Assembly: GCF_016612995.1 (NCBI RefSeq)
Contig: NZ_JAEOAH010000009.1
Location: 16,316-80,315 of the forward strand
Source of the DNA: Viridibacillus soli
GTDB lineage: Bacteria > Bacillota > Bacilli > Bacillales_A > Planococcaceae
Length of the DNA stretch: 64,000 nt
Reading direction: 5' to 3'
Shown here: one piece after another, positions 8,866 to 17,452 of the stretch
Layout of the letters: each line of letters starts with the position of its first letter
How positions within the stretch are numbered: position 1 is the first letter of the stretch
The notes under the pieces: generated by a model
Told to the model about the DNA's origin: nothing
The model's database searches: none
What the model saw: only the letters and a program-made list of their open reading frames with translations
Made by a program: the position numbers and the translations under genes

Positions 8866-8886
8866 CCCCAAGAAAATTCTTGGGGG
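8866..8886. terminator. Bidirectional terminator
   Basis: ACCCCCAAGAA / TTCTTGGGGGT stem with T-runs on both sides, directly beyond the stop of the minus-strand gene at 8891. Confidence 0.85.
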
Positions 8887-8890
8887 TTTT

Positions 8891-9367
8891 TTACTGTGAA
8901 AAAGTGAATTTTACATTAAGAGGTTCAAAAAAAAGTTTTATTTCTTTTCCTTTATTTTCGTAGGCTTGGAAAAGTTCGTTAATTTGAAGAGAGCTATAGG
9001 AATAATTTTTTTTGTTGCTTAAATTGGCGATAAGACTCATATCTTGGAAAACTTTGCTCATACGGGATTCTGCTAAATTTCGAAACTTCTCTTTTTTTGT
9101 TAGCGACTGATCTTCAATTTCGATGACACTTGAAAAATTAAATTCTGTTGTTAATGAAATATTAATGTCAGATAAAGACTCAAAAAAAAGTTTTATTTCT
9201 TTTCCTTTATTTTGATAGGCTTGAAAAAGTTCATCTATTTCATTGTCTGTATATGAATAATGCTTTTTACTACTTAAATTGGCGATAAGATTCATTTGTG
9301 AAAAAATTCTACTCATGCGTTTTTCAGCAATACGTATAAATTTTTCTTCTCTGGTTTCTTTTGTCAT
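8891..9367 (-). CDS. Tandem-duplicated small-domain protein of the mobile element
   Basis: No named family recognised. The 158 residues consist of two copies of one domain of about 60 residues, at about 7-66 and 92-150. Each runs KF-x3-AE-x-RMS, then LIANLS-x-KK-x-YSY, then ELFQAY-x-NKGKEIKLFFE. A third, diverged copy is the separate protein encoded at 9742. The domain is helical and charged, with no catalytic signature; a DNA- or protein-binding accessory role in element maintenance is a guess. ATG 9367 follows AAAGGGAG. It is transcribed away from the conjugation-type genes. Confidence 0.65.
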   Translation of the reverse strand: MTKETREEKFIRIAEKRMSRIFSQMNLIANLSSKKHYSYTDNEIDELFQAYQNKGKEIKLFFESLSDINISLTTEFNFSSVIEIEDQSLTKKEKFRNLAESRMSKVFQDMSLIANLSNKKNYSYSSLQINELFQAYENKGKEIKLFFEPLNVKFTFSQ

Positions 9368-9463
9368 TATTATCTACTCCCTTTGGTTGGAATGCCTAAA
9401 TCTTATTATTTGACTATATGTACCCATATGATAATGTAAAAAAGATTTTTTTGCAATTAATTG

Positions 9464-9492
9464 TTGACTGGTTTAAGTGTGTAAGTTATCAT
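9464..9492 (+). promoter_or_regulatory. Sigma-A-type promoter of the element operon
   Basis: TTGACT (9464-9469), a 17-bp spacer, then TATCAT (9487-9492), located 79 bp before the first gene of the 9571-11431 operon. Confidence 0.6.
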
Positions 9493-9570
9493 AACCTTAA
9501 ATGCAACAAATAAGGTTCCTTATATTTTGTATTTTGATTTGAATGAAGGATTGGGAAGAGGTGAATTTAA

Positions 9571-9714
9571 TTGTTCGAAGATGATTTGAAAAACATGTCG
9601 GTAGAGGAACGAGAGGAAGCTCTTGGTTACATGGAAGAACTCTTAGAGTCTGTATCAATCGGCAATGGTGATTATTGGATTGGTAACAATGGTGAAATTG
9701 TAATTGATAATTAA
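9571..9714 (+). CDS. Small acidic protein, 47 aa
   Basis: A strongly acidic 47-residue protein of unknown function starting at TTG 9571, with AGAGGTGA at 9557-9564. It opens MFEDDLKNMSVEERE and ends in a short beta-prone tail (DYWIGNNGEIVIDN). It is the first gene after a good promoter and sits 27 bp before the next gene. Acidic small proteins are frequent in ICE and plasmid leading regions, sometimes as anti-restriction or regulatory factors; nothing in the sequence decides this. Confidence 0.55.
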   Translation: MFEDDLKNMSVEEREEALGYMEELLESVSIGNGDYWIGNNGEIVIDN

Positions 9715-9741
9715 TATGACAAGAGAAAGAAGGTAAATCGT

Positions 9742-10011
9742 ATGAGAACAAAAAAAGAAAGATTCGTGGAATTAAAAGAGAAGCGATTAGCAAGGGCGAT
9801 GACACATCTTGATTTACTCAGTAACCTTTCGACACATCGTTATGATTTTACGGAAGAGGAAGCTGATCAATTATTAGAAACACTAAATAATAAAGTGAAG
9901 TATGTTGAGGGATTGTTTAAAAGAAGATTAGAAGTAAAAGCAAAGAGAGTGAAAAAAGTAGTTGGAATTTCTCGACAAGCAGCTGAAGAGGAATCAAAAA
10001 TTGCTACGTAA
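9742..10011 (+). CDS. Single-domain paralogue of the 8891 gene product
   Basis: 89 aa. Residues 5-63 match the domain that is doubled in the protein at 8891-9367: ERFVELKEKRLARAM, then LLSNLSTHRYDF, then a KVKYVEGLFK end. A basic C-terminal tail (KAKRVKKVVG) is unique to this copy and could bind DNA. It overlaps the translocase gene by 11 bp if that gene starts at TTG 10001, which suggests translational coupling. Function unknown. Confidence 0.6.
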   Translation: MRTKKERFVELKEKRLARAMTHLDLLSNLSTHRYDFTEEEADQLLETLNNKVKYVEGLFKRRLEVKAKRVKKVVGISRQAAEEESKIAT

Positions 10012-11431
10012 CTTATTCAATAGTGTTAGAGACGTACGATTATTGATTACAAAACAATTAAAATCAATTGGGAATATTTCCACTCTGAAAAATGACGGGT
10101 GGAGAGAAGTTCAATATCCCAAACAAGCAAGTAGGCTTCTTTTCTACTTGCTTGTTTGTTCAATTGTTTTGGGTACTTGGATTTTAATTAAAATAAGAGA
10201 AGCTATTCCTTCTTTAGTTATTAACCTACCAATTATTTATCGTTCTATCAGTTTTAACTGGCTCATGGATATTCTATTTTTAGTGCTGTTGGGATATTTC
10301 ATATATAGTTTTATAAAGTTTTATACAAGACAAAAAGCTAAGAGCAAATCTGTTATTGCTAATAATTTAGCTTATATGATTCATTCCTTGAAATTGTTTG
10401 ATGAAACAGTGGTTGAAGTTGAGAATGATGGGGAGAACGTAAAAGAAAGAATTATTGAGAGAGTTATCCAAATATTTTTTAAAGAGGATAACGAAAAAGT
10501 GTATGTGCGAATAGCAAGAAATGGAGATAGATTTACGAAAGAAGCTATCTTATTAGGTGAAAATTTAGAATCGGCTCTAGGGTTAGAATTAGATACGTTT
10601 AATAAAACCATTAATTATGCTGAATATCCTTTTCTAAAAAGAAAAGATGAACGTATTCATTTGGCTTCAATAATTGGTAATTCAAGCTTATCAGATGAAA
10701 TTAGAATTTCTGGAAATATATCTTACGAACTTCACAAAGTGCCCCATTCCTTGATTGTTGGTGGTACAGGTTCGGGAAAAAGTTTTTTCATATTAGGAAA
10801 GATAGTATCCTATTTGAGTTTAACTCCAAGAGCAGATTTATACATCATAGATCCGAAAAAAGCTGATCTGTCATTATTGCAATTTGTAGCAGGATTTGAG
10901 AACAAAGTTGCTACAGAGCCAAACCAAATATGCCGAATATTAAGAGAAGTTATTGAACTAATGGAGAATCGTTATAAGGAATACTTTTCTGATGTATCTG
11001 CTTTTGGGAAAACATATCGAGATTTTAATTTGCCTGTTGTCATTGTGATTTTTGATGAGTTTTCGGCTTTCATGCATTCTGTAGACAAAAAAATTGCTAA
11101 AGAAGCCTTAGATTACGTCTTTCAAATTGTTATGAAAGGCAGACAAGCAGGCGTCATGATAGAAATACTTATGCAGCGTCCTTCTGCTGACGATTTACCA
11201 ACGAATATTCGTGCTCAAATGGGTTTTAAAGCGGGTTTGGGAGCTATGGACTCCATTGGCTATAATATGATATTTGATACTAATAATATTGAATATAAGA
11301 CGGTTACAGAAAAAGGTGGAGGATACATTCAAATAGACGGTACACATATAGCCCCTGTTTATTTTGAAACTCCATTTATAGAAAAAGATTTTGACTTTAT
11401 TGCTGAAATACAAAAATTAATGAAGCCTTAA
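10001..11431 (+). CDS. ConQ/TcpA-like FtsK-HerA DNA translocase
   Basis: A membrane-anchored coupling ATPase of the type that delivers the relaxase-DNA complex to the conjugation machine (ConQ of ICEBs1, Orf21 of Tn916). Two transmembrane helices lie near residues 45-65 and 88-107. Walker A is GGTGSGKS (about 254-261), and Walker B is VIVIFDEF with the acidic pair at about 352-353. The arginine-rich GRQAGV sensor region follows. Length 476 aa is close to ConQ. TTG 10001 is preferred over TTG 9962 because GAAGAGGA lies 8 nt upstream. No relaxase gene follows, unlike in ICEBs1. Confidence 0.8.
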   Translation: MLRNLFNSVRDVRLLITKQLKSIGNISTLKNDGWREVQYPKQASRLLFYLLVCSIVLGTWILIKIREAIPSLVINLPIIYRSISFNWLMDILFLVLLGYFIYSFIKFYTRQKAKSKSVIANNLAYMIHSLKLFDETVVEVENDGENVKERIIERVIQIFFKEDNEKVYVRIARNGDRFTKEAILLGENLESALGLELDTFNKTINYAEYPFLKRKDERIHLASIIGNSSLSDEIRISGNISYELHKVPHSLIVGGTGSGKSFFILGKIVSYLSLTPRADLYIIDPKKADLSLLQFVAGFENKVATEPNQICRILREVIELMENRYKEYFSDVSAFGKTYRDFNLPVVIVIFDEFSAFMHSVDKKIAKEALDYVFQIVMKGRQAGVMIEILMQRPSADDLPTNIRAQMGFKAGLGAMDSIGYNMIFDTNNIEYKTVTEKGGGYIQIDGTHIAPVYFETPFIEKDFDFIAEIQKLMKP

Positions 11432-11454
11432 AATGATAAGTGCTATTAATGACC

Positions 11455-11528
11455 GTTATTTTCATGAGGGTTTGAGGTGGTAGCTCTGCTATCCGAACGG
11501 AGTGTCCGAAAACTCTCATGAAAATAAC
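11455..11528. repeat. Long hairpin after the translocase gene
   Basis: GTTATTTTCATGAG (11455-11468) and CTCATGAAAATAAC (11515-11528) are perfect complements and extend inward by about five more pairs with one G-T mismatch. The spacer is 46 nt. In ICEBs1-type elements this is where oriT and the relaxase gene begin. It could be a relic or minimal origin of transfer, or an RNA structure controlling the integrase gene downstream. Confidence 0.5.
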
Positions 11529-11619
11529 AGATGAGCGTTTAAAAGACTAGGGCGAGTTCCGAGGGACGTAGTTGAGTCCATTTTAGGAGTTTCTCTAGTG
11601 TCAGAAATGATTATTTCAG

Positions 11620-12878
11620 ATGGAAAATAAAACACAGAAAACAACGAAATATCCTGGTGTATATATTGATGATAAAGGCAACTACTTTTATCAATCAGAA
11701 TTTGGTATTGATCGGATTACAGGAAAACGAATAAGAAAAAAAGGAAGAAAAGACGGAAATGGTAAGCCTTTTTCTTCCGCTTTCGAAGCAAACAAAGAGT
11801 TAACTCGATTAAAAAGAGAATATCATAAGGTTAACAGTTATGCTAACTACAAAATGACTTATGAGCAATTTATGAATGAAGTTTATATACCATATTACCA
11901 AACAGAAGTTGAAGAAAGTACATTCTCTGTTCGACAAAGAATTCTAGAAAGGATAAGGGATAGATTTGCAACTATCTCCCTTCGTTCTATTTCAGTTGAG
12001 GATGTACAAAATTTTCGTACGTGGCTATTAACAAGTCAAGAAAATGGTGGAGCTGGGTATGCACAATCCTATGCAAGTCTAGTTTTTGGAACATTCCGCC
12101 AAAGTTTAGATAAAGCTGTAGAAATGCAATATTTGGAACACAATATTTCTAAAAAGGTTCGGGCAATTCCAAAAGGGAAGGCAATAGTACCATATTGGAC
12201 AAAACAAGAATTTGAAAAAGTGGTAAGCCAAATTTATATAGGTGATTTTTATGAGCATTTAAACTTTGTTATGTTATGGATTTATTATATGACAGGTGTT
12301 CGTGTAAATGAAGGTACAGCATTGCATTGGAATGACATTGATTTAACGAAGAAACATATACGTGTTCATCATATGCTTATTATGAAAAACAAAACGGATT
12401 GGAAACGAAATTCATATACGAAAACAGAGGATGGAAAGAGAATGATTGCACTGGATGATGACACTATAAAATTTTATATAATTGGAGAACTAGACATACA
12501 GAGATTGGATTAGGTAAGGAAAATGATTTTGTGTTTAGTTATGATGGACTACCGATGATTAAATCGACGATAGCCCGAATAATTGAGAGATATTCCAAAC
12601 TTGCAGGAGTGAGAAAGATACAAGCAAAAGGATTGCGTCATTCTCATGCGTCATATCTTATCAATGAATTTAATGTGTCTGTACTTGTTCTATCTCAACG
12701 TATGGGGCATTCAAGTCCTGATATTACTTTAAAGCATTATGCTCATATGTGGAGTGGTGCTGATACTGCAATTGCTGATGCAATGACTGGAAATATTGAA
12801 ATCAAAACTGCAGAACGGACAAAACTTAAATTTAACGGGAATCAAGCATTAAATAAGAGTAACGTAAGGGGTTTTTAA
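11620..12878 (+). pseudogene. int: Tyrosine integrase with one frameshift
   Basis: A site-specific recombinase of the Tn916/ICEBs1 integrase type. The N-terminal AP2-like arm-binding part (GVYIDDKGNYFYQSEFG, residues 13-29) and core-binding domain are followed by the catalytic domain with Arg228 in TGVRVNEG, then LRHSHASY, GHSSPDITLKHY and the nucleophile tyrosine. The frame breaks near 12470-12475, where one T in a short T run appears to be missing. The protein stops at 12513 and continues in the next frame, where the codons before 12531 already read as integrase. All catalytic residues survive in two pieces. No good ribosome site precedes ATG 11620. Confidence 0.8.
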
Positions 12879-12946
12879 ATGAGGAATGTGTTGCATTGAA
12901 AAAAGTTTGATAAAAAATATATTATAAATACGTATTTTACAGCCAA

Positions 12947-12989
12947 AAAGGATTCATTTTGAATAAAGTTTAATCAAAATGAATCCTTT
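12947..12989. terminator. Strong terminator after the integrase
   Basis: A perfect 16-bp stem, AAAGGATTCATTTTGA / TCAAAATGAATCCTTT, with an 11-nt loop. It can act in either direction, between the integrase and the convergent DUF3800 gene. Confidence 0.75.
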
Positions 12990-13125
12990 CCTTTTAAATA
13001 ATTTATATATATTATAAAAAAGTTTAATCCAAACTTGCTCGAAATATTGTTTTATGGTGATACACATTATCTGTTAATTCCGTAATTGTATATTTTATTA
13101 TTCAATAACCCGGTTACTAGTTTGA

Positions 13126-14436
13126 TCATATAGGACGGATAGTTCCAGCTTTAATACCAGAAATCATACTCCCATATTTCTTTCTCGTTCCTCTTTCGTT
13201 TTCTAATGCTTTTCTCCATTTGGACATAATATTATCTGCAAAATAATTAAAATGTCGGTCTACGTGTGCTTCCAAATATTCTTTATAACCATTAAAAGAT
13301 TCATAAGAACTTATATATCTAAAATAAGTTTCAAATAGAAATGCATCATCAAAATACGTATCAACTATAAAACAATAGGTTGAATCATTAGGAAAAAAAT
13401 ATTTCTTCATCTTTTTCAATAAATCAAATTGCTTTTCATCTAGTTGAAACCAATCATTAGGCAGAAGTTTCCTTTTTTCTGGATTATCTTTATCATACCT
13501 GAGATCATTTGCTAATCTTGAAATATATTTTCCTGAAATTACGACCAAAACATCAGAAATTCGAAGTCCGACATGAGTAGTAGAATCTTCATCTTCTTTT
13601 ATTGATGTAAAATTTAATTTCTTGAACGGTTCTAAGGGTATCCCTTCATCAAGAATCAGTTCTGCCGACTGCATATTAAATTTATTAGCAATGCACATTT
13701 CTGTAATCCACAAGTCAATGTCAAATGACACCTTGTTCCAATCAAATGAGACTTCAGTAAAAGGAGTGTCTTGAATTAAATGCTTTGTTTTTCTAATCGT
13801 TTGAATTAACTTCCTATACTCCTCTATTTGGACCTTCATTCTCTGAATATGCTTGTTCTTTTCAACAAAAGTTGCTATGTCTTTCTGAATTTCTGTAAGA
13901 ACTTCTCTAGTTCCCTTATTTGAATCAAAAATAGATTGAATCACACTATCACTAGCTTCAATCTCCAAATATTTTACAAGGGAATATTTTAAAAGCAATG
14001 CCGATTCTATATATCTTTTTTCTTCTAATTCAAGAATCCAACCTGTCAATCTATTGTCTGCAACTAGAGACATTTTATTTATTGAAAATAATAAATTATC
14101 AACGTGATTTTCAAGGAGTAGGTCAAACAAGGAATTATAAAAATCTAGTTCACGACCTTTAAGACTAGCGATACCATATTTGAAATTCTTGCCCAAAATA
14201 TCTTTTCCCTTTAATTCTTTATTGTCAGGAAACTTTCTAGAAGACATGTATTTTCTTTCTAACAATTCATATTTTTCTTCAATTTCATGGAGGCTTTCTT
14301 CCTTTATCTTGATTAAGTCAGCAACATAAACATACATGTTGTCATTTCCCAACTTAATTTTCTTCTCTTCATCATAGGGAGTCGTTATCCTAATTGTTTC
14401 TTGGGGCCCTTTTTCATCAATATATAAGTAATCCAC
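13126..14436 (-). CDS. DUF3800-like protein, probable cargo gene
   Basis: 436 aa. The N-terminus YIDEKG (residues 5-10), the ELKG block (74-77), an acidic ILDEG (261-265) and VGLRISDVLVVISGKY (289-304) follow the order of conserved blocks in DUF3800, an RNase H-fold family with acidic active-site residues. DUF3800 genes are often found on mobile elements and in defence islands, though no mechanism is established. The central region (about 100-240) is helical and longer than usual. GTG 14436 has AGGAGGAA 7 nt upstream. It sits between the integrase and the right repeat, the usual cargo position. Confidence 0.6.
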   Translation of the reverse strand: MDYLYIDEKGPQETIRITTPYDEEKKIKLGNDNMYVYVADLIKIKEESLHEIEEKYELLERKYMSSRKFPDNKELKGKDILGKNFKYGIASLKGRELDFYNSLFDLLLENHVDNLLFSINKMSLVADNRLTGWILELEEKRYIESALLLKYSLVKYLEIEASDSVIQSIFDSNKGTREVLTEIQKDIATFVEKNKHIQRMKVQIEEYRKLIQTIRKTKHLIQDTPFTEVSFDWNKVSFDIDLWITEMCIANKFNMQSAELILDEGIPLEPFKKLNFTSIKEDEDSTTHVGLRISDVLVVISGKYISRLANDLRYDKDNPEKRKLLPNDWFQLDEKQFDLLKKMKKYFFPNDSTYCFIVDTYFDDAFLFETYFRYISSYESFNGYKEYLEAHVDRHFNYFADNIMSKWRKALENERGTRKKYGSMISGIKAGTIRPI

Positions 14437-14720
14437 TATATTCCTCCTATTTGATTGTTTAATGTAAAGATATATAAATATTATTATGTTTATTATATAT
14501 GATTAAAAAGAAAAGATGGCATAGAATCGTAATTTAAACAATATTTGTAAATAATTATTTTGTGAATCCGTAATAAAATTATTTTCAAAATATGACTTTA
14601 TTTCAAATTTACAAACTGACATTTTTGAAGAATTTATTGCTATTTTTCTCTTGCAATATTTTTAGAAGAAGTAGAAGGAAGTCCAATGAGATATATTGAA
14701 TAAAACGGAGACCAAATGTA

Positions 14721-14852
14721 GAATGGCGTAGCGAACCATTGATAGTGAGCAGGGGCATGATAGCCTATTAGGTGCGAGCCAGTTGTTTTTTAAAAAGCTG
14801 GCTGTTGGCTCGTGGGAATCATGCCCCGAAAGGCTCGCTGTCAATGGCATTC
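14721..14852. repeat. Long imperfect palindrome, candidate single-strand origin
   Basis: Nested arms: GAATG/CATTC outermost (14721-14725, 14848-14852); CCATTGATAGTGAGC with GCTCGCTGTCAATGG; GGGGCATGAT with ATCATGCCCC; and an inner hairpin CGAGCCAG / CTGGC..GGCTCG. The hexamer TAGCGA (14729-14734) lies unpaired in the left arm. A large non-coding foldback with an exposed TAGCGA resembles single-strand origins (the CS-6 motif) of rolling-circle elements. That reading is inference; a structured RNA is the alternative. Confidence 0.45.
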
Positions 14853-14992
14853 GGAATGGAGCATACAGTTGTATCGAGGGTACGTTATTACTAATACTAT
14901 TTGGAAAAGAATAATATCCCACCGGAAACCCCACCAAGTAAGCGTAGAAAGCTGAGAAACCTATTAATATTCAGGGTTTTCAACTACCGTAT

Positions 14993-15005
14993 ACTATTGA
15001 GTGGG
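14993..15005 (+). repeat. Candidate attR core
   Basis: ACTATTGAGTGGG, identical to the guaA-embedded repeat at 8745-8757. Here there is no guaA reading frame upstream, as expected for the distal end of an element inserted at a guaA 3' end. Confidence 0.55.
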
Positions 15006-15332
15006 GATAGATCATTGTGGAAGAACAAACAAGCTCTAGCTCATATAATATGTAAACGTGTATACGCAGTTTAAACAAAGTTGTCTTGGCACAGCGGTTC
15101 AATCCAACGAGTACCGATATGCCAAGTATAGCTATGACGAAAACGGAGGATGGGAATGATCGTGACGATGCGTGGACAAATCGGGCATACAGTATATTGT
15201 GGCAGCGCTTGTACTCGAAAACAGCAGGAAAAGATGGTGAAAGTAGAAAGGGTTTGATAAAATTAGAGTATAGTCAAAATATTTAAATATATTCTAATTT
15301 ACGGTAACTTAAAATGGAAAGGAGGAAAACTA
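15006..15332. other. Spacer with an unassigned open frame
   Basis: A 66-codon frame from TTG 15086 to 15286 opens MAQRFNPTSTDMPSIAMTK. It has no clear ribosome site and matches nothing I know; it may be a relic of a mobile-element protein. The rest is AT-rich leader of the next gene. Confidence 0.3.
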
Positions 15333-15608
15333 ATGATGTTGTTACCTTTATTATATGGCATTATCGCTGGAGTAGTTCTAACACTTGTAGTATGGATATT
15401 AAAGAAACAAGGGTACTCCAAAGCTACAAATGTTTATACTTTGGCAACATTGGTTTTAGGAGTATTAATAGTTGCTTATGGATATACAGTAGTAAGAGGG
15501 TTTGAGGGATTCGCTTATTTTCTGTTAGGTACTCCAATTGTTTTGTTTTCTATCATAACAATTATAATAACAACTATCAGTAACGCAAAAAAACACCAAT
15601 CAATTTAA
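15333..15608 (+). CDS. YesK-like small membrane protein
   Basis: A 91-aa hydrophobic protein with three predicted transmembrane helices (residues 3-24, 35-54, 60-82) and a short basic C-terminus. Length and topology fit the YesK family of Bacillus small membrane proteins, whose function is unknown. The ribosome site AAAGGAGG (15318-15325) is excellent, and a strong terminator follows at 15624. It is a single-gene unit just outside the candidate attR. Confidence 0.6.
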   Translation: MMLLPLLYGIIAGVVLTLVVWILKKQGYSKATNVYTLATLVLGVLIVAYGYTVVRGFEGFAYFLLGTPIVLFSIITIIITTISNAKKHQSI

Positions 15609-15623
15609 TAATGAATTTTTTAA

Positions 15624-15656
15624 AGCGTCAGTTAAACCAATAACTGACGCTTTTTG
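15624..15656 (+). terminator. Terminator of the YesK-like gene
   Basis: AAGCGTCAGTTA / TAACTGACGCTT stem followed by TTTTTGTT. Confidence 0.85.
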
Positions 15657-15708
15657 TTATTCACTTAGCATTTACAGCTATTTTTCATAGGGAAGATGAC
15701 GTGGATAG

Positions 15709-15923
15709 CGGCCAAAAGTAAATGATATTCCACTTACAAAGATTGATGTAAATGAGACTAACCGTAAAAACATTCTTACAACATACTATGAAAGTCTATA
15801 TATGAAACAAATTGAAGTACTCGATAGAAATTTAAATAACTTGAACTGTTTTTTTGTTATGTTAAAAAAGTTTCATACTAAATATGTGAAGAGCTTGTAG
15901 ATGAGGTTCTGCTACAAGCTTTT
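15709..15923 (+). pseudogene. Unidentified gene tail with its terminator
   Basis: An open stretch of about 60 codons without a start ends at the TAG at 15898-15900. It includes VNDIPLTKIDVNET and TTYYESLYMKQIEVLDRN. It is followed by a terminator hairpin (AGCTTGTAG / CTACAAGCT, 15892-15920) that overlaps the stop codon. This is the layout of a real gene end whose front has been lost. Family unknown. Confidence 0.35.
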
Positions 15924-16027
15924 CGACGTTTTTTTAGAACTTAAAATTTTTGTAAGAAATGAGTAAGAAAAAAGAGATTTTCATTTTTTACAATTAGGGT
16001 AATCCCTTGTTGAGAGGAGGATATAGC

Positions 16028-16362
16028 ATGGGTTATATACTAACAACAAATAATTTTACAAAAGTATTTAATGGTAAAGAAGTGATTTATCAGGTGAATA
16101 TGAGTGTGGAAATAGGGGAAATCTATGGGTTCCTTGGTCTGAATGGTGCAGGGAAAACGACCATAATGAGATGATGACTAATTTAATTAAACCGACGAGC
16201 GGAGCATTCATGTCTTTAACAAACATTTTGATTAGAATAACATTTCTCATTTTTTCCGCTGTCATTTTATCAGGTTTAGTAATTGATGAATATAAGAGTA
16301 AAACGATGCAATTATTATTTACATATCCGCTGCAACGGAAAAAATTAATGCAAGCTAAATAA
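16028..16362 (+). pseudogene. Collapsed BcrAB-type ABC transporter
   Basis: From ATG 16028 the sequence reads as the start of an ABC ATPase through Walker A (GFLGLNGAGKTTIM). One base is then missing, and the next frame gives the expected NLIKPTSG. After that it jumps directly into the first part of an ABC-2 permease (VIDEYKSKTMQLLFTYP, basic end). An internal deletion has fused the ends of two adjacent genes and removed most of both. The intact system would have been a bacitracin-type exporter. Confidence 0.75.
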
Positions 16363-16414
16363 AGATAAGCGCAAAGATGGAATAGTTAAACTTAAATGAA
16401 ATGAGGAATAAAAA

Positions 16415-16585
16415 TTGAAAAAAATTAAAGTAGCATTTGTTGTATTAATCGCAATTGGCGGATTAGCTTTTATCATCAAAGGAGCAGGGGGAAAGAGTTT
16501 TGAAAAAGATAATTCTTTTGAAGTAGATCGTATTGAAGAATTAGAAATCAACAATCAATCTTGGGATATCGAGTTCAGCTATTAA
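16415..16585 (+). pseudogene. Truncated DUF4097-type beta-strand protein
   Basis: 56 codons from TTG 16415 (GAGG at 16403-16406). An N-terminal membrane anchor (VAFVVLIAIGGLAFII) is followed by the first strand of a DUF4097-like repeat (IEELEINNQSWDIEF) and then a premature stop. Full-length family members exceed 200 aa. Such proteins accompany envelope-stress ABC operons, so it probably decayed together with the ABC genes just upstream. Confidence 0.5.
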
Positions 16586-16731
16586 TGAATTAACCCGACT
16601 ATAAATGGACATAAACAGCATATCCGATAGAATCCTCTATTGTAGCTTTGGAATATAGTTTGATTAAAAAACCTTAACGAATCCTTTTTTAATAAGAAAC
16701 GAAAAACACTCCATTTTGAAAAAAGATTGAT

Positions 16732-17283
16732 CTAATCTTTGTTTATTTTGCCTTGGTGTTTATCAAGCATTTGGTTTAAAAATTCTTCTGATTTTCCTTT
16801 TGGAATACTGAGATTCTCCCATTTATTATCTTTTATTTGCTTACCAATAAAAACTATTTGCCCCACGTGATAAGCATAATGTGCCATTTGTCTTTCAATA
16901 GCCTCTAAAACTAAATGCCTTTCTCCACGAATGTATATATTTTTTAATAAATCTTGTTCACTTAAACCAGTTAATGTATCAATTAGGGTTGTCCAGCCTT
17001 TTTCCCAAACAATAGTTAGCTCGGATTTTGAAGATATATCTTCTATAAATTCTTCATCACGATTTCTATATTCCTTTTCTCCGTCTGAAGTTAAAAAGTC
17101 AGTCCACCTTGAAATCATATTTCCACTCAAATGCTTTACTATTACTGCAACACTATTTGACTCGATATTATAAGACCAAAGTATTTCCACTTCAGATAAT
17201 TGATTTATCGTTTTATCTCCAAGGCTTTTTACACTTTTAAATCTTTCAATTACAATCTTTAAATATTTGTTTCCAATATTCAT
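16732..17283 (-). CDS. DUF1572 (DinB-superfamily) protein
   Basis: 183 aa, a predicted four-helix bundle with DinB-like metal ligands: a histidine in IVKHLSGNM, and AHYAYHVGQI near the C-terminus carrying the histidine pair. RWTDFLTSDGEKEYRNRDEEF between helices is typical of the DUF1572/YkkA branch. Members are thought to be thiol-dependent metalloenzymes, but the reaction is not known. ATG 17283 is chosen because GAGGAGGG lies 7 nt upstream. Confidence 0.75.
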   Translation of the reverse strand: MNIGNKYLKIVIERFKSVKSLGDKTINQLSEVEILWSYNIESNSVAVIVKHLSGNMISRWTDFLTSDGEKEYRNRDEEFIEDISSKSELTIVWEKGWTTLIDTLTGLSEQDLLKNIYIRGERHLVLEAIERQMAHYAYHVGQIVFIGKQIKDNKWENLSIPKGKSEEFLNQMLDKHQGKINKD

Positions 17284-17452
17284 AATTATTCCCTCCTCAA
17301 AATACATAATCTCTTGAAATTAACTTTACTTAATTTTACCATTATAGTTAAAAAATGCAACAACCTTCAACTATCCAGCTCTTTTAATTCAACAAGAATA
17401 AAGAGCCGTCTAAGCAGCCCCGTAATCTTCAACTCAATCCTCCGTTACTTTG

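Larger units (their letters stand above)
8745..15005. mobile_element. Reduced ICE-like element inserted at a guaA 3' end
   Basis: Direct repeats ACTATTGAGTGGG flank about 6.3 kb that holds small conserved proteins, a ConQ/TcpA-like coupling ATPase, a large hairpin region, a tyrosine integrase (frameshifted) and a DUF3800 cargo gene. Relaxase, mating-pore genes and a complete replication module are missing, so it is a derivative that could at best be mobilised in trans. The repeat and gene content are seen; the element boundaries are inferred. Confidence 0.6.

Noticed and set aside
15086..15286. 66-codon frame after the candidate attR as a gene
   Set aside because: No ribosome site and no family; kept only as a note in the spacer entry.
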